From the NCBI GenBank assembly GCA_018857735.1, contig JABMCL010002815.1, forward strand, positions 1,473,501-1,537,500: a stretch of 64,000 nt of DNA, in the 5' to 3' direction. Under the pieces are notes generated by a model that was not told the origin of the DNA, did no database searches, and saw only the letters and a program-made list of their open reading frames with translations. Both the position numbers and the translations under genes were made by a program. Positions 41,401 through 49,984 of the stretch are shown here, piece after piece. This DNA comes from Alviniconcha marisindica. Taxonomy: Eukaryota > Mollusca > Gastropoda > Provannidae. The stretch's first letter is position 1. Every line of letters begins with the position of its first letter.

Positions 41401-44400
41401 GTGGATCCGCTAAGGTGGGTTGGTCTCAAAGGGGAGTTTTTGTGTACAGTAGGCTCCACTGTCCTTCCCAGTGTGTTTGTTTGAGAGTGATCCGGGTTGA
41501 GAGAGCCAGAAGCTGAATGGACCATTCTTAAAAATATTCAGGAGGGAGGTCACAGCGGGTCATGAAATTGAAAGCGAGGTTGAAATGCACTTAAATGGCA
41601 GTCCATCCTCGTTTTTGATCGTGATCCTCGGTGACTGAGCTCACTAAGGATGACTCCAGGTCAATACGGTGCCGAGACTCTACAGTGCCCAGTCTTGCTT
41701 TCGATTTTGTGACCTGTCGTTAAGAATGCTTTATTTTCATTGTTTCAGTGTGTGTGTGTGTGTTTCAGTGTTTTTGTGTGTGCCTGTGTGTATGTTTGTA
41801 TCAGTGAGTATATGTTTGTTGGTATGCATCTGTGTCTGTGAGTGTATCTGTGTGGTGGGTGAGGGGGGAACTCAGTAAGTGTGTGGTGTGTGTGATCTGT
41901 ATCTGGGAGTATGTGTGTGGTTTAGGGACTATTTGTGTTTGTATTTTGCGGGTGTGTATGCATGTTCCTGTGTGTGTGTGTGTGACCAGTTGCTGATGAA
42001 GTATGTGGCTATGGAGTGTTGCACTTGCAGTGTATGTTCTGTGTGTGTGCATGCATGTGCAGTGCATGTCCTGTGTGTGTGCATGCATGTGTTATGTTCC
42101 TGTGTGTGTTTTTGACTGTGTGTGTATGTGTGTGCTTGTGTAAACAGTTGATGAAGTATTGTGGCTATGAAGTGTTAAAGTGTATGTTCCTGTATGTGTT
42201 CCTGTGTGCGTGTGTGAGAGAGAGAGAGAGAGTGTTTGTTCCTCTGTGTGTGTGAGAGAGAGTGTGTGTGAGTGTGTGGATCATTTGTTGATGAAGGATT
42301 ATGGCTACAAAGTGTTGCGGTGTTTGTTTGGTGGGCAGGATCGCAAGGTGATCATCAAAGGCTTGAAGGGTCACATCGTCAAGGTGTGTAAGGACGAGGC
42401 GGGTCACATGGTGCTGCTGGCCATCTTTGACAGCGTCGACGACACTGTGCTGGTGCAGAAGGCCATTCTGGATGTGAGTTGCTGTTTTTGTTTCTCTACT
42501 TCAGCCTACATCAGGGTGGTCTTTTGTCAAGGGTTTCCACTGTTTGAACGTTCATGCCAGTGCATTGTCCTGTTTGCTGATGTTCATGCCAGTGCATTGT
42601 CCTGTTTGCTGATGTTCATGTCAGTGCATTGTCCTGTTTGCTGATGTTCATGTCAGTGCATTGTCCTGTACTGATATTCATGTCGGTACATTGTCCTGTT
42701 TGCCACTGTTCATGTCAGTGCATTGTCCTGTTTGCTGATGGTCATGTCAGTGCAGTGTCCTGTTTGCCAGTTCTCATGTCAGTGCATTGTCCTGTTTGCT
42801 GATGTTCATGTCAGTGCATTGTCCTGTTTGCTGATGTTCATGTCAGCGCATTGTCCTGTTTGCTTATGTTCATGTCAGCACATTGTCCTGTTTGCCAATT
42901 CTCATGTCAGTGCATCATCCTGTTTGCCAATGCTCATGCCAGTGCATTGTCCTGGTTGTCGATACTCATGCCAGGTAGTTGTCCTGTTTGCGGATGTTCA
43001 TGCCAGATGGTTGTCCTGTTTGCTGATGTTCATGCCAGGTAGTTGTCCTGTTTGCCACTGTTCATGTCAGTGCATTGTCCTGCTTGTTGATACTCATGCC
43101 ATGCGGTTGATGTGCAGGAGATGATGAAGAGTGTCGGGGAGTTGATGCTGGACACCAACGGGCGCAAGGTGCTGACCTACCTTCTGGTGCGACGTGACCA
43201 GCGCTTTTTCTGCCCCGACGTCGCCCAGGTGCTGCAGCAGGGAGATAGCAACCCCACCAGGTATGTTATGGTGAAAATACCCCTACTTTCAGGGACCACA
43301 CCCCACCAGGTGTGTTGATGGTGAAATCACCCCAATTTACAGTAACCCCACCCCACCATGTGTGTTGATGGTGAAATCGTCCCAGTTTACTGTAACCCCA
43401 CCCCACCAGGTGTGTTGATGGTGAAATCGTCCCAGTTTACTGTCACCCCACCCCACCATGTGTGTTGATGGTGAAATCGTCCCAGTTTACTGTAACCCCA
43501 CCCCACCAGGTGTGTTGATGGTGAAATCGTCCCAGTTTACTGTAACCCCACCCCACCAGGTGTGTTGATGGTGAAATCGTCCCAATTTACTGTAACCCCA
43601 CCCCACCATGTGTGTTGATGGTGAAATCATCCCAGTTTACTGTCACCCCACCCCACCAGGTGTGTTGATGGTGAAATCATCCCAGTTTACTGTAACCCCA
43701 CCCCACCAGGTGTGTTGATGGCGAAATCGTCCCAAATTACCACAATTTACAGTAACCCCACCCCACCAGGTGTGTTGATCATGAAATCACTCCTACTTTC
43801 AGTGACCCCACCCCACCAGGTGTGTTGATGGTGAAATCACTCCTACTTTCAGTGACCCCACCCCAACAGGTGTGTTGATGGTGAAATCACCCCTATTTAC
43901 AATAACCCCACCCCACCAGGTGTGTTGATGGTGAAATCACCCCTATTTACAATAACCCCACCCCACCAGGTGTGTTGATGGTGAAATCACCCCCAATTTA
44001 CAGTAACCCCACCCCACCAGGTGTGTTGATGGTGAAATTGTCCCCGCTTTGAGTAGCCCAACCCTGCAGCAATGGTTCAGATGTACTGGCTGTTATTCTT
44101 TTTGAACAGTTCTCAGAAAGGCAAAAAATACAAAATGCAAGACAGTGAGAGAGTGCATGTGAGCGCACGCCTGTGTGTGTGTTGTTCAGGATGGGGAAGG
44201 GAGCTTAGTGTTTGCTAGTAGTACAGCTCTAATGGCATGGCTGGCCGCGTAGCTGACCAGTTACCATAGACGGTTACCATAATTATCTGACCGGTTTCTG
44301 CGAACCACTTTTTGCCCTCTTATAGATGTCACACAGGTTTGAAAAATGTCAAGCACAATCACTGAGAATATTAAACCAGTAGACCCAGTAAACCATGCAG

Positions 44401-47400
44401 ATCATGTTAGGGCAAGTTGTTTTTTTTCTCATAGAGTACAGTCACAAACATCACGACATGGCATGACATAGTCTATAAGGAAGATGGCTGTAAAGTGGCT
44501 AGAAAAAGAGTTTGAAAAGAAAGTGTGGAGACCAATTTTTGCTAACAGAACTTTAGTCCACACTGTCCTAGGAGAAGTGATCTTTCTTAGGAATACAAAC
44601 AAGCTCATGCCAATGTTTCATCTGCGCGTTTGCAGCCACGCAGTGATCTTTGCTTGCTCATGTTGTTGTTTTGTTGGCATGTTTCCAGCAAGAAGGATGC
44701 AGCCGTCAGGGCCCAGGAGCTTCGCGACTACGTGTCGGGGACGTTGCTGACGTACCTGACGGACCACGCAGCTGACCTTCTGTCCAACAGCCACACCTCG
44801 CTCATCATTCCCCTCATCCTCTCTCATGCCTCAGGTACCCCTTCACTGTTATTTGGCGGTTTTTCTCCCCCCCCCCCCCTGCCCCCCCCAGCATCTCTCT
44901 CTCTCTCATCCCCCCCCCCATCCCCCCTGCATTTCTCTCCCCCTCCCCCCCCCCCCCCCCCCCGCCCCTCTGCCTGCATCTCCCTCTCTGCATCTCTCTC
45001 CTGTCCCCCATCCTCTCTGCATCTCACTCTCTCTCTTTCTCCTGCCCCCCACCTTCTTTCGGCATCTCTTTCTCCCCCCCACCCCGCTCCTGTCCACCCC
45101 CTTTCCCTCCCTCTCTTCCCTAGTCTCTTCATTTAAATACCAAAACGATCAGCAGGGGCTGTGGTTTTCAGAGACCATCCTCAAAACCAGGCAAAAACGG
45201 TCTTCATACAAAGTGCAGACAAAATGACCCCTGGCAGTTACGTAAATGCACATCTCAGAGCACCCAAAATGTAACATGAGACTGATTTTGTAGGAGAGGG
45301 TCACACACAGGTGTTAGACATACAAATGAAGAAGACAACTTGTCGAAAGCGCTCGTGTATTATTGTTTCCTTGTTTTTCGTCCTACCGTCCTTTCCCTAG
45401 ATCTGTTCTATACAAATGTAGTGTTAGCCGCCACCCCAGCAGCTGCACTGTGATTTCAGGGATCTATATATAGCATTGATGTGAGATGAGACTTGAAGCA
45501 GTAAGCTGGAAACCTGGATGAACACTGGGAGCTTTCCACATCAAGTGATGTGTCGCTCTAGTGCAGGGTTGCCGAAAGAGAGCGTCGGCATTCTGGGTGG
45601 AAATGCTGCATTTACGCAACTCCCAGGGGTCATTTTGTCTGCACTTTGTATGCAGTAAGACCGTTTTTGCCTGGTTTTGCGGATGGTCTTATTAATTGAT
45701 ACTGGCATAGTAATAATTACAGCATTGATGAAGTGCAAAAATGTGTCCGTAGAGACTCCCGCAAGTGCATGCATGCGCACGCACGGGCGCCCCCCACACA
45801 CAGGAGCGTGCTGACTCTGCAACACTTAGTTTACACACAACTTAAAATGGGCAGCACACAGAGACTCAAGACGGATGAAGTTTTCCACTGTGCCGTGATC
45901 TGTTTTCTGCTGCGAAGTGAGGCTGAAAGCATGACCATGATGTCCTCTAAACACCCGGTATGGGTTTGCCGCTTGCAGGCAACACGGCGGCTGCCATGGA
46001 GGCGCTGGCAAACACGGTGGTGGCGTCCTCGGACCCCAGCTACACTGGGGACGGCAAAGGCAAGGAGAAGAAGCTGAGTCTGGTGGAGGACCCGGCCGGC
46101 CACATCACCCTGAAGAAGATCCTCGCCTGCGACCGGGAGCTCATGCACCAGGGCAAGGACGGTGAGGAGGGCTTTTGTTTGTCCGTTTGGTTTACGTCGT
46201 TGTTTGTCCGTTTGGTTTACGTCATTGTCTGCCTGCTTTATGTTGTTGTTTGTCTGCTTTATGTTGTTGTTTGTCTGCCTGCTTTATGTTGTTGTTTGTC
46301 CACCTGCTTTATGTTGTTGTCTGCCTGCTTTATGTTATTGTTTGTCTGCTTTATGTTGTTGTTTGTCTGCTTTATGTTGCTGTTTGTCTGCCTGCTTTAT
46401 GTTTTATTTGTCTGCCTACTTTATGTTGTTGTTTGCTTTATGTTGTTGTTTGTCTGCTTTATGTTGTTGTTTGCTTTATGTTGTTGTTTGTCTGCCTGCT
46501 TTATATTGTTGTTTGTCTGCCTGCTTTATGTTGTTGTTTGTCTGCCTGCTTTATGCTGTTGTTTGCTCTTATGTTGTTGTTTGTCTGCCTGCTTTATATT
46601 GTTGTTTGTCTGCTTTATGTTGTTTGTCTGCCTGCTTTATGTTGTTGTTTGTGTCTGCCTGCTTTATGTTGTTGTTTGTCTGCTTTATGTTGCTTGTTTG
46701 TCTGCCTGCTTTATGTGTTGTTGTTGTCTGCTTATGTTGTTGTTGTCTGCCTGCTTTATGTTGTTGTTGTCTGCCTGCTTTATGTTGTTGTTTGTCTGCC
46801 TGCTTTATGTTGTTGTTTGTCTGCTTATGTGTTGTCTGCTGTTTATGTTGTTGTTGTCTGCCTGCTTTATGTTGTTGTTTGTCTGCCTGCTTTATGTTGT
46901 TGTCTTGTGCTGCCTGCTTTATGTGTGTTGCGTTATGTTGTTTGTCTGCCTGCTTTATGTTGTTGTTTGTCTGCCTGCTTTAATGTTGTTCGTGTCTGAT
47001 CCAAATGTCTCTTAATGTTTGTTGGTCATAGTGGTGGACCTGGCAATTTATGTTTTGTTGCCGCTTTATTTGTTGTTTGTCTGCCTGCTTTATTGTTGTC
47101 TGCCTGTTATTTTTGTGCCCTTATGTGTTTTCTTTTAGTTGTGTGACCAACAAATATTTTGCATTATTGTCTGCTATGCGGGAAAAAAACAACAAAATCT
47201 ATCTATTTTGGGGCTAGTCCCTCAGTTCCCATGTGGGCACGTATTCAGGCATGGGATTCTTCAGTGGTCTGAAATAGAATTTCTCTAATTTCCTGTGAGG
47301 GATCAACGGAAGTAAGAGACGCTGATGCATGAATCCAAATTCTCTTAAATAATTTGTGGTCATTAGTGGCTGGTACACAGGAAAGTTTTTTCAGTACTAG

Positions 47401-48891
47401 CCTATGTTGGTGTGGACAGCATTAGGGCCACCACGTTCATTCTGCATTTAGGCTGCTTAAACGCAGAAAAATGAGTCTGTAACTTAAAACGCGTCGAGTT
47501 GAAGCCTATAATCGGTTTGTCATTGTGGCATATTTTAAAAAATGAGTCTATATGTTTAAATGTTTTGAAGCGTATGATCAGTTTGTCATTGTGGCGTGTT
47601 TTTGTTGTTGTTGCAGCACTGTTTTCAGTAGCGCTGCTGAATGCAGCTGATGCCAGCACCTACAAAGCCTGGGCAGCCAGCAACAGAGGCTGCTTCATAC
47701 TGGTCACGTGAGTTGACAGGGTTCGCACAGTCTTTGAAGGTCTTTGAAAGTTTAGGGAAAATGGGATAAGCTTTTCAAGGCCTTGAAAGTCTGTGGAAAC
47801 TGAGTGGGGTCTGTGAAAGTTTGCGAATTTTGTGGTCTTCAGCGCGCTAGGGAAAAACTATCAGCTTATCTGTCAGAAACTGCACTTCCTAAGACCAAAC
47901 AGGAGTTTAAAAAAATTAATTAATTAATTGCTGAGCAAAATCACAGAGATTGCACTTCCTATCAGTTTTGATGGATAGAGTGCATCGGCCTTTGGCTACA
48001 GTAAGGGTTGCGCCCCTTTACCAGATGTGCAGCAGAGTTGCATACCTTCCTGTTGCTTTTTTTTGCCCCATATTGCAAAGGTTTGTGAAAAGTTTGTGAA
48101 TTTTGAATGGATTTTTCTGTACGAACCCTGGTTGATGCTCTCACAAGAGACATTGTTTTTCTTCAGTCTTGCAGCCATATTTTCTGGGCTGCATTTTAGG
48201 CCCGTATAATGCTGTTCTCAGCTCTCAAGCAGACTCACTGTGCTCTTGTCACATATGATTTTGAATGGATGAACATGGCCTTAGTTTTGTAGCTTGTTTT
48301 GAATATCCTTCGAAGTGGTGTATTTACAGCAACACTTGGTTGTTGCATGGCTGGTGCCACGTGAAACTGCTGGCGTCATGGCGCACATTCTGTGTACACC
48401 ATGCAGTCATGCACCAGTTTACAGTGTCACTTCATGCAAACCCACATGCATAGGGTGCATGCACGTTTAGCTGTAACCTGCACTTTGGCCAGAATGACCG
48501 GGATCTTTTATGCCCGACTGCAGTAACACAGGGCTCGACTTGATACCGAAATAAAAGTCAGCACAGAAAGTGTTGACCCTGGAGAAGAAAATTCTCTTGC
48601 CGCTCCTGCTGGGACTCGAACCTGAGACCTTTCCACTGAACTATCCATGCCCCAGGGAGTGTAGTTACCTACACGTTTGCGAAGGAAGACCTGCTGATGA
48701 CATCTCTCTCTCCCGTTTGCAGGTTGCTGGAGGTGGAGAACGCCCAGGTCACTCAGATGCTGGTGTCGCAGCTATCCCCGCTGAAGAAGTACCTGAAGAA
48801 GATGACCTTCAAAGGCGCCGAGATTCTGCTGAAAAAACTGGAAGGGGAGCCGGGGGCGAAGTCCAAGAAGCCCCTGGAGATCAGCTTGTGA
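28522..48891 (+). CDS. PUM3: Pumilio homolog 3 / Puf-A, nucleolar (17 coding exons)
   Basis: Puf-A proteins use a curved stack of Puf repeats to bind nucleic acid in the nucleolus and act in large-subunit ribosome biogenesis. Exons: 28522-29034, 29930-30010, 32030-32147, 33065-33176, 33588-33663, 35300-35393, 37273-37339, 37658-37832, 38707-38810, 40216-40291, 41316-41414, 42339-42473, 43118-43260, 44689-44834, 45979-46161, 47617-47707, 48723-48891. All are GT-AG and phases agree, giving 793 residues; human is 648. Residues 1-240 are Ser/Lys/Pro-rich and disordered, longer than usual. Puf-type helices follow: DSARIIQCLVQYG, NKYGKFIIRKLLKYG, AADIVNYAYND, HKIFFDFFKYA, GARVAMACVWGG, GHMVLLAIFDSVDD, NGRKVLTYLLV, AGHITLKKILA and NRGCFILV. 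Introns are loaded with tandem arrays, several made from exon edges. Confidence 0.95.
29165..29231 (+). repeat. G-run and C-run pair in PUM3 intron 1
   Basis: A G-rich run at 29165-29181 and a C run at about 29215-29229 flank about 35 bp of mixed sequence and could pair as a stem in the transcript. Confidence 0.6.
30293..30330 (+). mobile_element. tRNA-like SINE head fragment
   Basis: GATGTAGCTCAGTTGGCTGAG contains a good box A (TAGCTCAGTTGG, about 30299-30310). No box B or complete acceptor stem follows, so this is a SINE fragment, not a tRNA gene. Confidence 0.55.
30413..30716 (-). mobile_element. SINE-A copy on the minus strand
   Basis: Near full-length copy of the 23675-23986 element in reverse. 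The head GAGCCGGTTTGGCCTAGTGG lies near 30711 and the tail AAGCACCATG near 30420. It lies in PUM3 intron 2, antisense to the gene. I see no clear flanking duplication. Confidence 0.9.
31486..32005 (+). repeat. 75/79-bp tandem array in PUM3 intron 2
   Basis: Seven copies of a unit with AAGGTACATAAACTCCACC and AGGTACATCCTCT. The first five starts are separated by about 75, 79, 75 and 79 bp, so two unit types alternate. The long type carries CAGTTACCGTAACA where the short has CAGTAACTCA. The array ends only about 25 bp before the exon 3 acceptor. A single unit recurs at about 40528-40590 in intron 10. Confidence 0.93.
32157..32225. repeat. (GT)n microsatellite just after PUM3 exon 3
   Basis: A pure GT run begins about 9 bp after the exon 3 donor. 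It is followed by two diverged ~70-bp units with TGCAACAGTGACATAA and GATGGAGGTCACTTTAC, then another GT run at 32400-32430. Confidence 0.95.
33163..33410 (+). repeat. Duplication spanning the PUM3 exon 4 donor
   Basis: The last exon 4 bases and intron start (GGGAGGACTTACGGAGGTGG then TTTATTTATGTCTGAG) at 33161-33205 are repeated at 33287-33330 as GGGAGGACTTATGGAGGTAG. Homology continues for about 115 bp (GGCAAAGTGCCACTTGG). A third partial start, TTGGGAG, is at 33400. The intronic copy retains a consensus-like GTAGGT donor. Confidence 0.92.
33840..34540 (+). repeat. AACAAAAAGCTGTCATTTTC tandem array, PUM3 intron 5
   Basis: A 59-bp duplication (ACCCACTTCCAA, TTCCATTCAACTGCCACTC) grades into about 12 units containing CCTTCAGGCAACAAAAAGCT and TCTGTCTGATA. 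Later units are longer because they gain ATAAGTGACAAG. Confidence 0.9.
34640..35290 (+). repeat. ~35-60-bp array ending at the PUM3 exon 6 acceptor
   Basis: About 14 diverged copies of TGTAAACTGTAATCACAATG and GACATGTATTTTAACATG. The final unit (GCGTAAACTGTAATCGCAG) stops within about 20 bp of the exon 6 acceptor at 35299. Two larger sub-blocks of about 90 bp (containing GGTTCACAATGACATTG) are duplicated near 35060-35220. Confidence 0.9.
35537..36982 (+). mobile_element. hAT-like DNA transposon remnant in PUM3 intron 6
   Basis: The ends are inverted: CAGACCTGTTTA at 35537-35548 and its complement in TAAACAGGTCTG at 36971-36982. CAG-initial ends fit hAT elements. Related tracts (ACTACACA, CTACGCA) occupy both subterminal zones. 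A degenerate zinc-finger frame lies inside. The flanks share AAGCG but no perfect 8-bp duplication is seen. Assignment to hAT is inference from the ends and the zinc-finger type. Confidence 0.7.
35833..36135 (+). pseudogene. Broken transposase-type N-terminal zinc finger
   Basis: A frame from ATG 35833 begins MSESKKRAYETSSEEDS with a basic KRKK tract and reaches TAA at 35962. It reopens in the same frame as SRKGSELALCTTCKSDF, then needs a shift to continue CKHGGRFDCKQPVESKSYKEF. The Cys pair and GG-x-x-D pattern resemble fingers that precede hAT transposases, but the expected His positions read Pro and Tyr. One stop plus one frameshift mark it as dead. Confidence 0.6.
37455..37600 (-). mobile_element. 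SINE-B 3' fragment, minus strand
   Basis: Contains GAGCAGACTCACTGCGCTCG and ATATCCACTGAAGTGGTGTA, matching 48205-48325. It lies in PUM3 intron 7. Confidence 0.75.
38078..38400 (-). mobile_element. SINE-D, minus strand
   Basis: Follows a 20-base T run. On the minus strand it has a box B-like GGGTTCGATCCTC near 38332-38344, and its tail shares CACTAATCCCTTGC with the SINE-C copies. It also contains TGAAGGATCTTTTACATG, a motif similar to one in SINE-B. Boundaries are approximate. It lies in PUM3 intron 8. Confidence 0.6.
38500..38610 (+). repeat. Duplicate of the PUM3 exon 9 acceptor region
   Basis: About 100 bp at 38504-38609 (AAATAGTTCTGTGTTTTGAAG, then CTGACAG, ACGCAGTCCACATGCAGCC) matches 38628-38727, which ends in the true acceptor and the first 21 bases of exon 9. 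The upstream copy keeps an intact CTGACAG acceptor and is followed by unrelated T-rich sequence. Confidence 0.93.
38803..39140 (+). repeat. 48-bp tandem array seeded by the PUM3 exon 9 donor
   Basis: Seven units of TCATTGACAAGTGGGATGAC plus CTTTACAGTCTTTAGCC. The first unit is the real exon 9 end (CTC ATT GAC AA) and its GTGAGC donor. Unit length 48 keeps all frames open, so long apparent reading frames arise on both strands. Confidence 0.95.
39170..39990 (+). repeat. 49-bp tandem array, PUM3 intron 9
   Basis: About 16 nearly identical units of TGACAGTTTGCGCTGATC plus TTTACAGTCTTTAGCCTGCC. It shares CTTTACAGTCTTTAGCC with the preceding 48-bp array, so it is a derived variant. At 39990 it returns to a GATTGACAAGTGAGCTGACC unit with the original donor. 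Confidence 0.95.
40528..40592 (+). repeat. Isolated unit of the intron 2 array, in intron 10
   Basis: GTAAATACAAGGTACAGAAACTCCACCAGAGGTACATCCTC is a single copy of the unit tandemly repeated at 31486-32005, about 8.5 kb away in another intron of the same gene. Confidence 0.85.
40640..41315 (+). repeat. Partial exon 11 copies upstream of PUM3 exon 11
   Basis: Two clear 80-81-bp copies precede the real exon. Each contains GGTGCTCAG plus GACATGACGGAGGCCTTG and a diverged TTGTTGATACGTATGG (copies at about 41147 and 41226). More degenerate copies lie at about 41060 and 40655. Each clear copy has a usable acceptor and reads the first 15 or so exon codons before an in-frame TAA or TGA. Confidence 0.94.
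41740..42338 (+). repeat. ~140-bp triplicated, GT-rich unit before PUM3 exon 12
   Basis: Three copies of GTTGATGAAGTATGTGGCTATGGAGTGTT-type sequence (about 41991, 42147 and 42284), separated by GT-rich microsatellite DNA. The last copy runs into the exon 12 acceptor GGTGGGCAG at 42338. Confidence 0.85.
42550..43110 (+). repeat. 32-bp tandem array filling PUM3 intron 12
   Basis: About 17 units of TTCATGCCAGTGCATTGTCC plus TGTTTGCTGATG. The last unit decays into ATGCGGTTGATGTGCAG, the acceptor of exon 13. Nearly the whole 644-bp intron is repeat. Confidence 0.95.
43251..44045 (+). repeat. 50-bp tandem array seeded by the PUM3 exon 13 donor
   Basis: About 15 units of CCCCACCAGGTGTGTTGATG plus GTGAAATCGTCCCAGTTTAC. 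The first is the real exon end (CCC ACC AG) and donor (GTATGT). Several units also have a CTTTCAG or TTTACAG acceptor-like site about 15-17 bases before the CCACCAG-GT donor copy. Confidence 0.95.
44863..45120 (+). repeat. Long polypyrimidine tract in PUM3 intron 14
   Basis: About 250 bp of almost pure C/T, with C runs up to about 20 and CTCTCT and GCATCTCTCTC repeats, starting about 30 bp after the exon 14 donor. The minus strand is purine-rich, so triplex or G-quadruplex formation is possible. Confidence 0.9.
45150..45720. repeat. Inverted pair in PUM3 intron 14
   Basis: GACCATCCTCAAAACCAGGC and CAAAGTGCAGACAAAATGAC at 45170-45228 have reverse-complement partners at about 45615-45690 (GTCATTTTGTCTGCACTTTG and GCCTGGTTTTGCGGATGGTC). 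The ~520-bp span looks like a foldback or MITE element. No coding content is seen. Confidence 0.8.
46168..47135 (+). repeat. 25/21-bp tandem array in PUM3 intron 15
   Basis: Roughly 35 units of TTGTTTGTCTGCCTGCTTTATG, with variants lacking GCCT. The array begins about 10 bp after the exon 15 donor. It creates long Cys/Leu/Val-rich frames in all three plus frames that are not genes. The last 300 bp show many single-base losses. Confidence 0.95.
47717..48130 (+). mobile_element. hAT-type MITE inserted next to the PUM3 exon 16 donor
   Basis: Ends are CAGGGTTCGCACAG (47717-47730) and its complement in CTGTACGAACCCTG (48117-48130). Internal TTTGAAGGTCTTTGAAAG and AGGCCTTGAAAG tracts are typical of widespread hAT-derived MITEs with CAGGGTTCG ends. 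The flanks share GTTGA on both sides. The left end is only 9 bp from the exon 16/intron junction. No transposase is seen. Confidence 0.85.
48185..48657 (-). mobile_element. SINE-B, near full length, minus strand
   Basis: The head on the minus strand has box A TAGTTCAGTGG (48643-48633) and box B GGTTCGAGTCCC (48622-48611). The body includes GGGCATAAAAGATCCCGGTC and a CACTTCGAAGG hairpin-like tract; the 3' part matches 14255-14578 and 37455-37600. It lies in PUM3 intron 16, antisense to the gene. Confidence 0.88.
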
Positions 48892-49400
48892 AGGAAGGAA
48901 GGAAGGCAGCCTTACGGCCCCTCGGGCAGTTGCGGATCAGCTCGCGAAGAAGGCAGCGTGGCAACCCTCGGTTCGGTTCAGTCCTGTTCTGTTCAGGATG
49001 GTATCTGTGTGCTCGGGAAAGCCCATATGCGCTCCAACCTGTCAGACGTTTACCCCAGTGTTGCCTTTGAAACAGTGTCTGACTGGACCACTTTGAAATG
49101 GCAGTTTTGTGCTCAGCAGTTCTGTGGGGGGGGATACAACTTCGCTGCCATAGCCTGTGGGTTCTCTGGTCACTGTGTCAACTCCTCAATCAAACGCAGC
49201 CAGGCGTTGTGGGGGGGTGTGAGACACTTCTGTGCTTAATTTTAATTGTACACACTCTTGTTGATGCTCTGTACATGCAAACTGTTGGCAAGGGACCGAC
49301 TTGGCTCAGATATGACAGCTCTAGGTCTAGTGCATGCTACAAGCGTTGACAGCTGGTCTGCCCTGCTCCCTGTCCCCCACCCTCACCCTTTTTTCTTCTT
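48892..49400 (+). other. PUM3 proximal 3' UTR
   Basis: After the TGA at 48889-48891 come GAAGGAAGGAAGG and a GC-rich stretch with no further conserved frame. No clear poly(A) signal lies in this part; the nearest good AATAAA is at 50907. Confidence 0.5.
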
Positions 49401-49404
49401 CTTA

Positions 49405-49690
49405 TACTTCACTAATCCCTTGCGTGAAGTTTGGGTTGTCTTACCTGGGTAAGGCTACAGCAGCTGCAAGAGCAGCGCTACCCATTCCTACGAGTGTGTG
49501 CGGCATTTTCAAGTGTCCAAATAGTGGTATGACTGCCAGTGTCTGGGATTTTTAATGTGTGTGCAGATGTTGATGTATGCGATCGCCCACAGGGGCTGTA
49601 CAAACACTGTAAGAGAGTCTGCGGTGAAAGTTGAATCGGGGAGAAAAATCCCTTGCCACACCAGGAGAATTGAACCCACATCTGTATTGC
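49405..49690 (-). mobile_element. SINE-C copy 1, minus strand
   Basis: Shares ACCTGGGTAAGG, GCAAGAGCAGCGCTACCCATTCC, GGGGCTGTAC and GGGAGAAAAATCCCTTGCC with copies at 57305-57640 and 60525-60860. The tRNA-like head is largely lost here. Confidence 0.85.
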
Positions 49691-49984
49691 CTGTAGCTTT
49701 TTGGTCTGAAAACCCACCAAAAAAATAATTTTAAAAATCTGAAACAAGAATGACTGCTTGTGTTCTAAAATAAGACCCAAACACACAAAAGGCCCAAAAG
49801 AACGTTATTTTTAATATAAACAGGAAAACAACATAGCGCAACCAAAAACAGATCAGCAATTTAACTTTTTTCTTTCATTTTTCGTTTTTCACTCTTTAAG
49901 CGTTGCTTTGTAGCTTGACACAGGATTTTACCCCCAAAACGTGCAGATTGTGTTTTTGTCCTAATACATAACGTTCTTTTTAAC

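Noticed and set aside
39170..44045. CRISPR-like repeat arrays
   Set aside because: Units are directly adjacent without unique spacers, and the context is intronic DNA of an animal gene.
44814..45227. Pro/Ser/Leu-rich frames in PUM3 intron 14
   Set aside because: They are a polypyrimidine tract located between a valid donor (44835) and a valid acceptor (45978).
45960..47015. Long Cys/Leu/Val-rich reading frames (up to about 350 codons)
   Set aside because: They are the 25/21-bp tandem array of PUM3 intron 15 read in three frames. The first part is the true exon 15, which ends at a donor at 46161.
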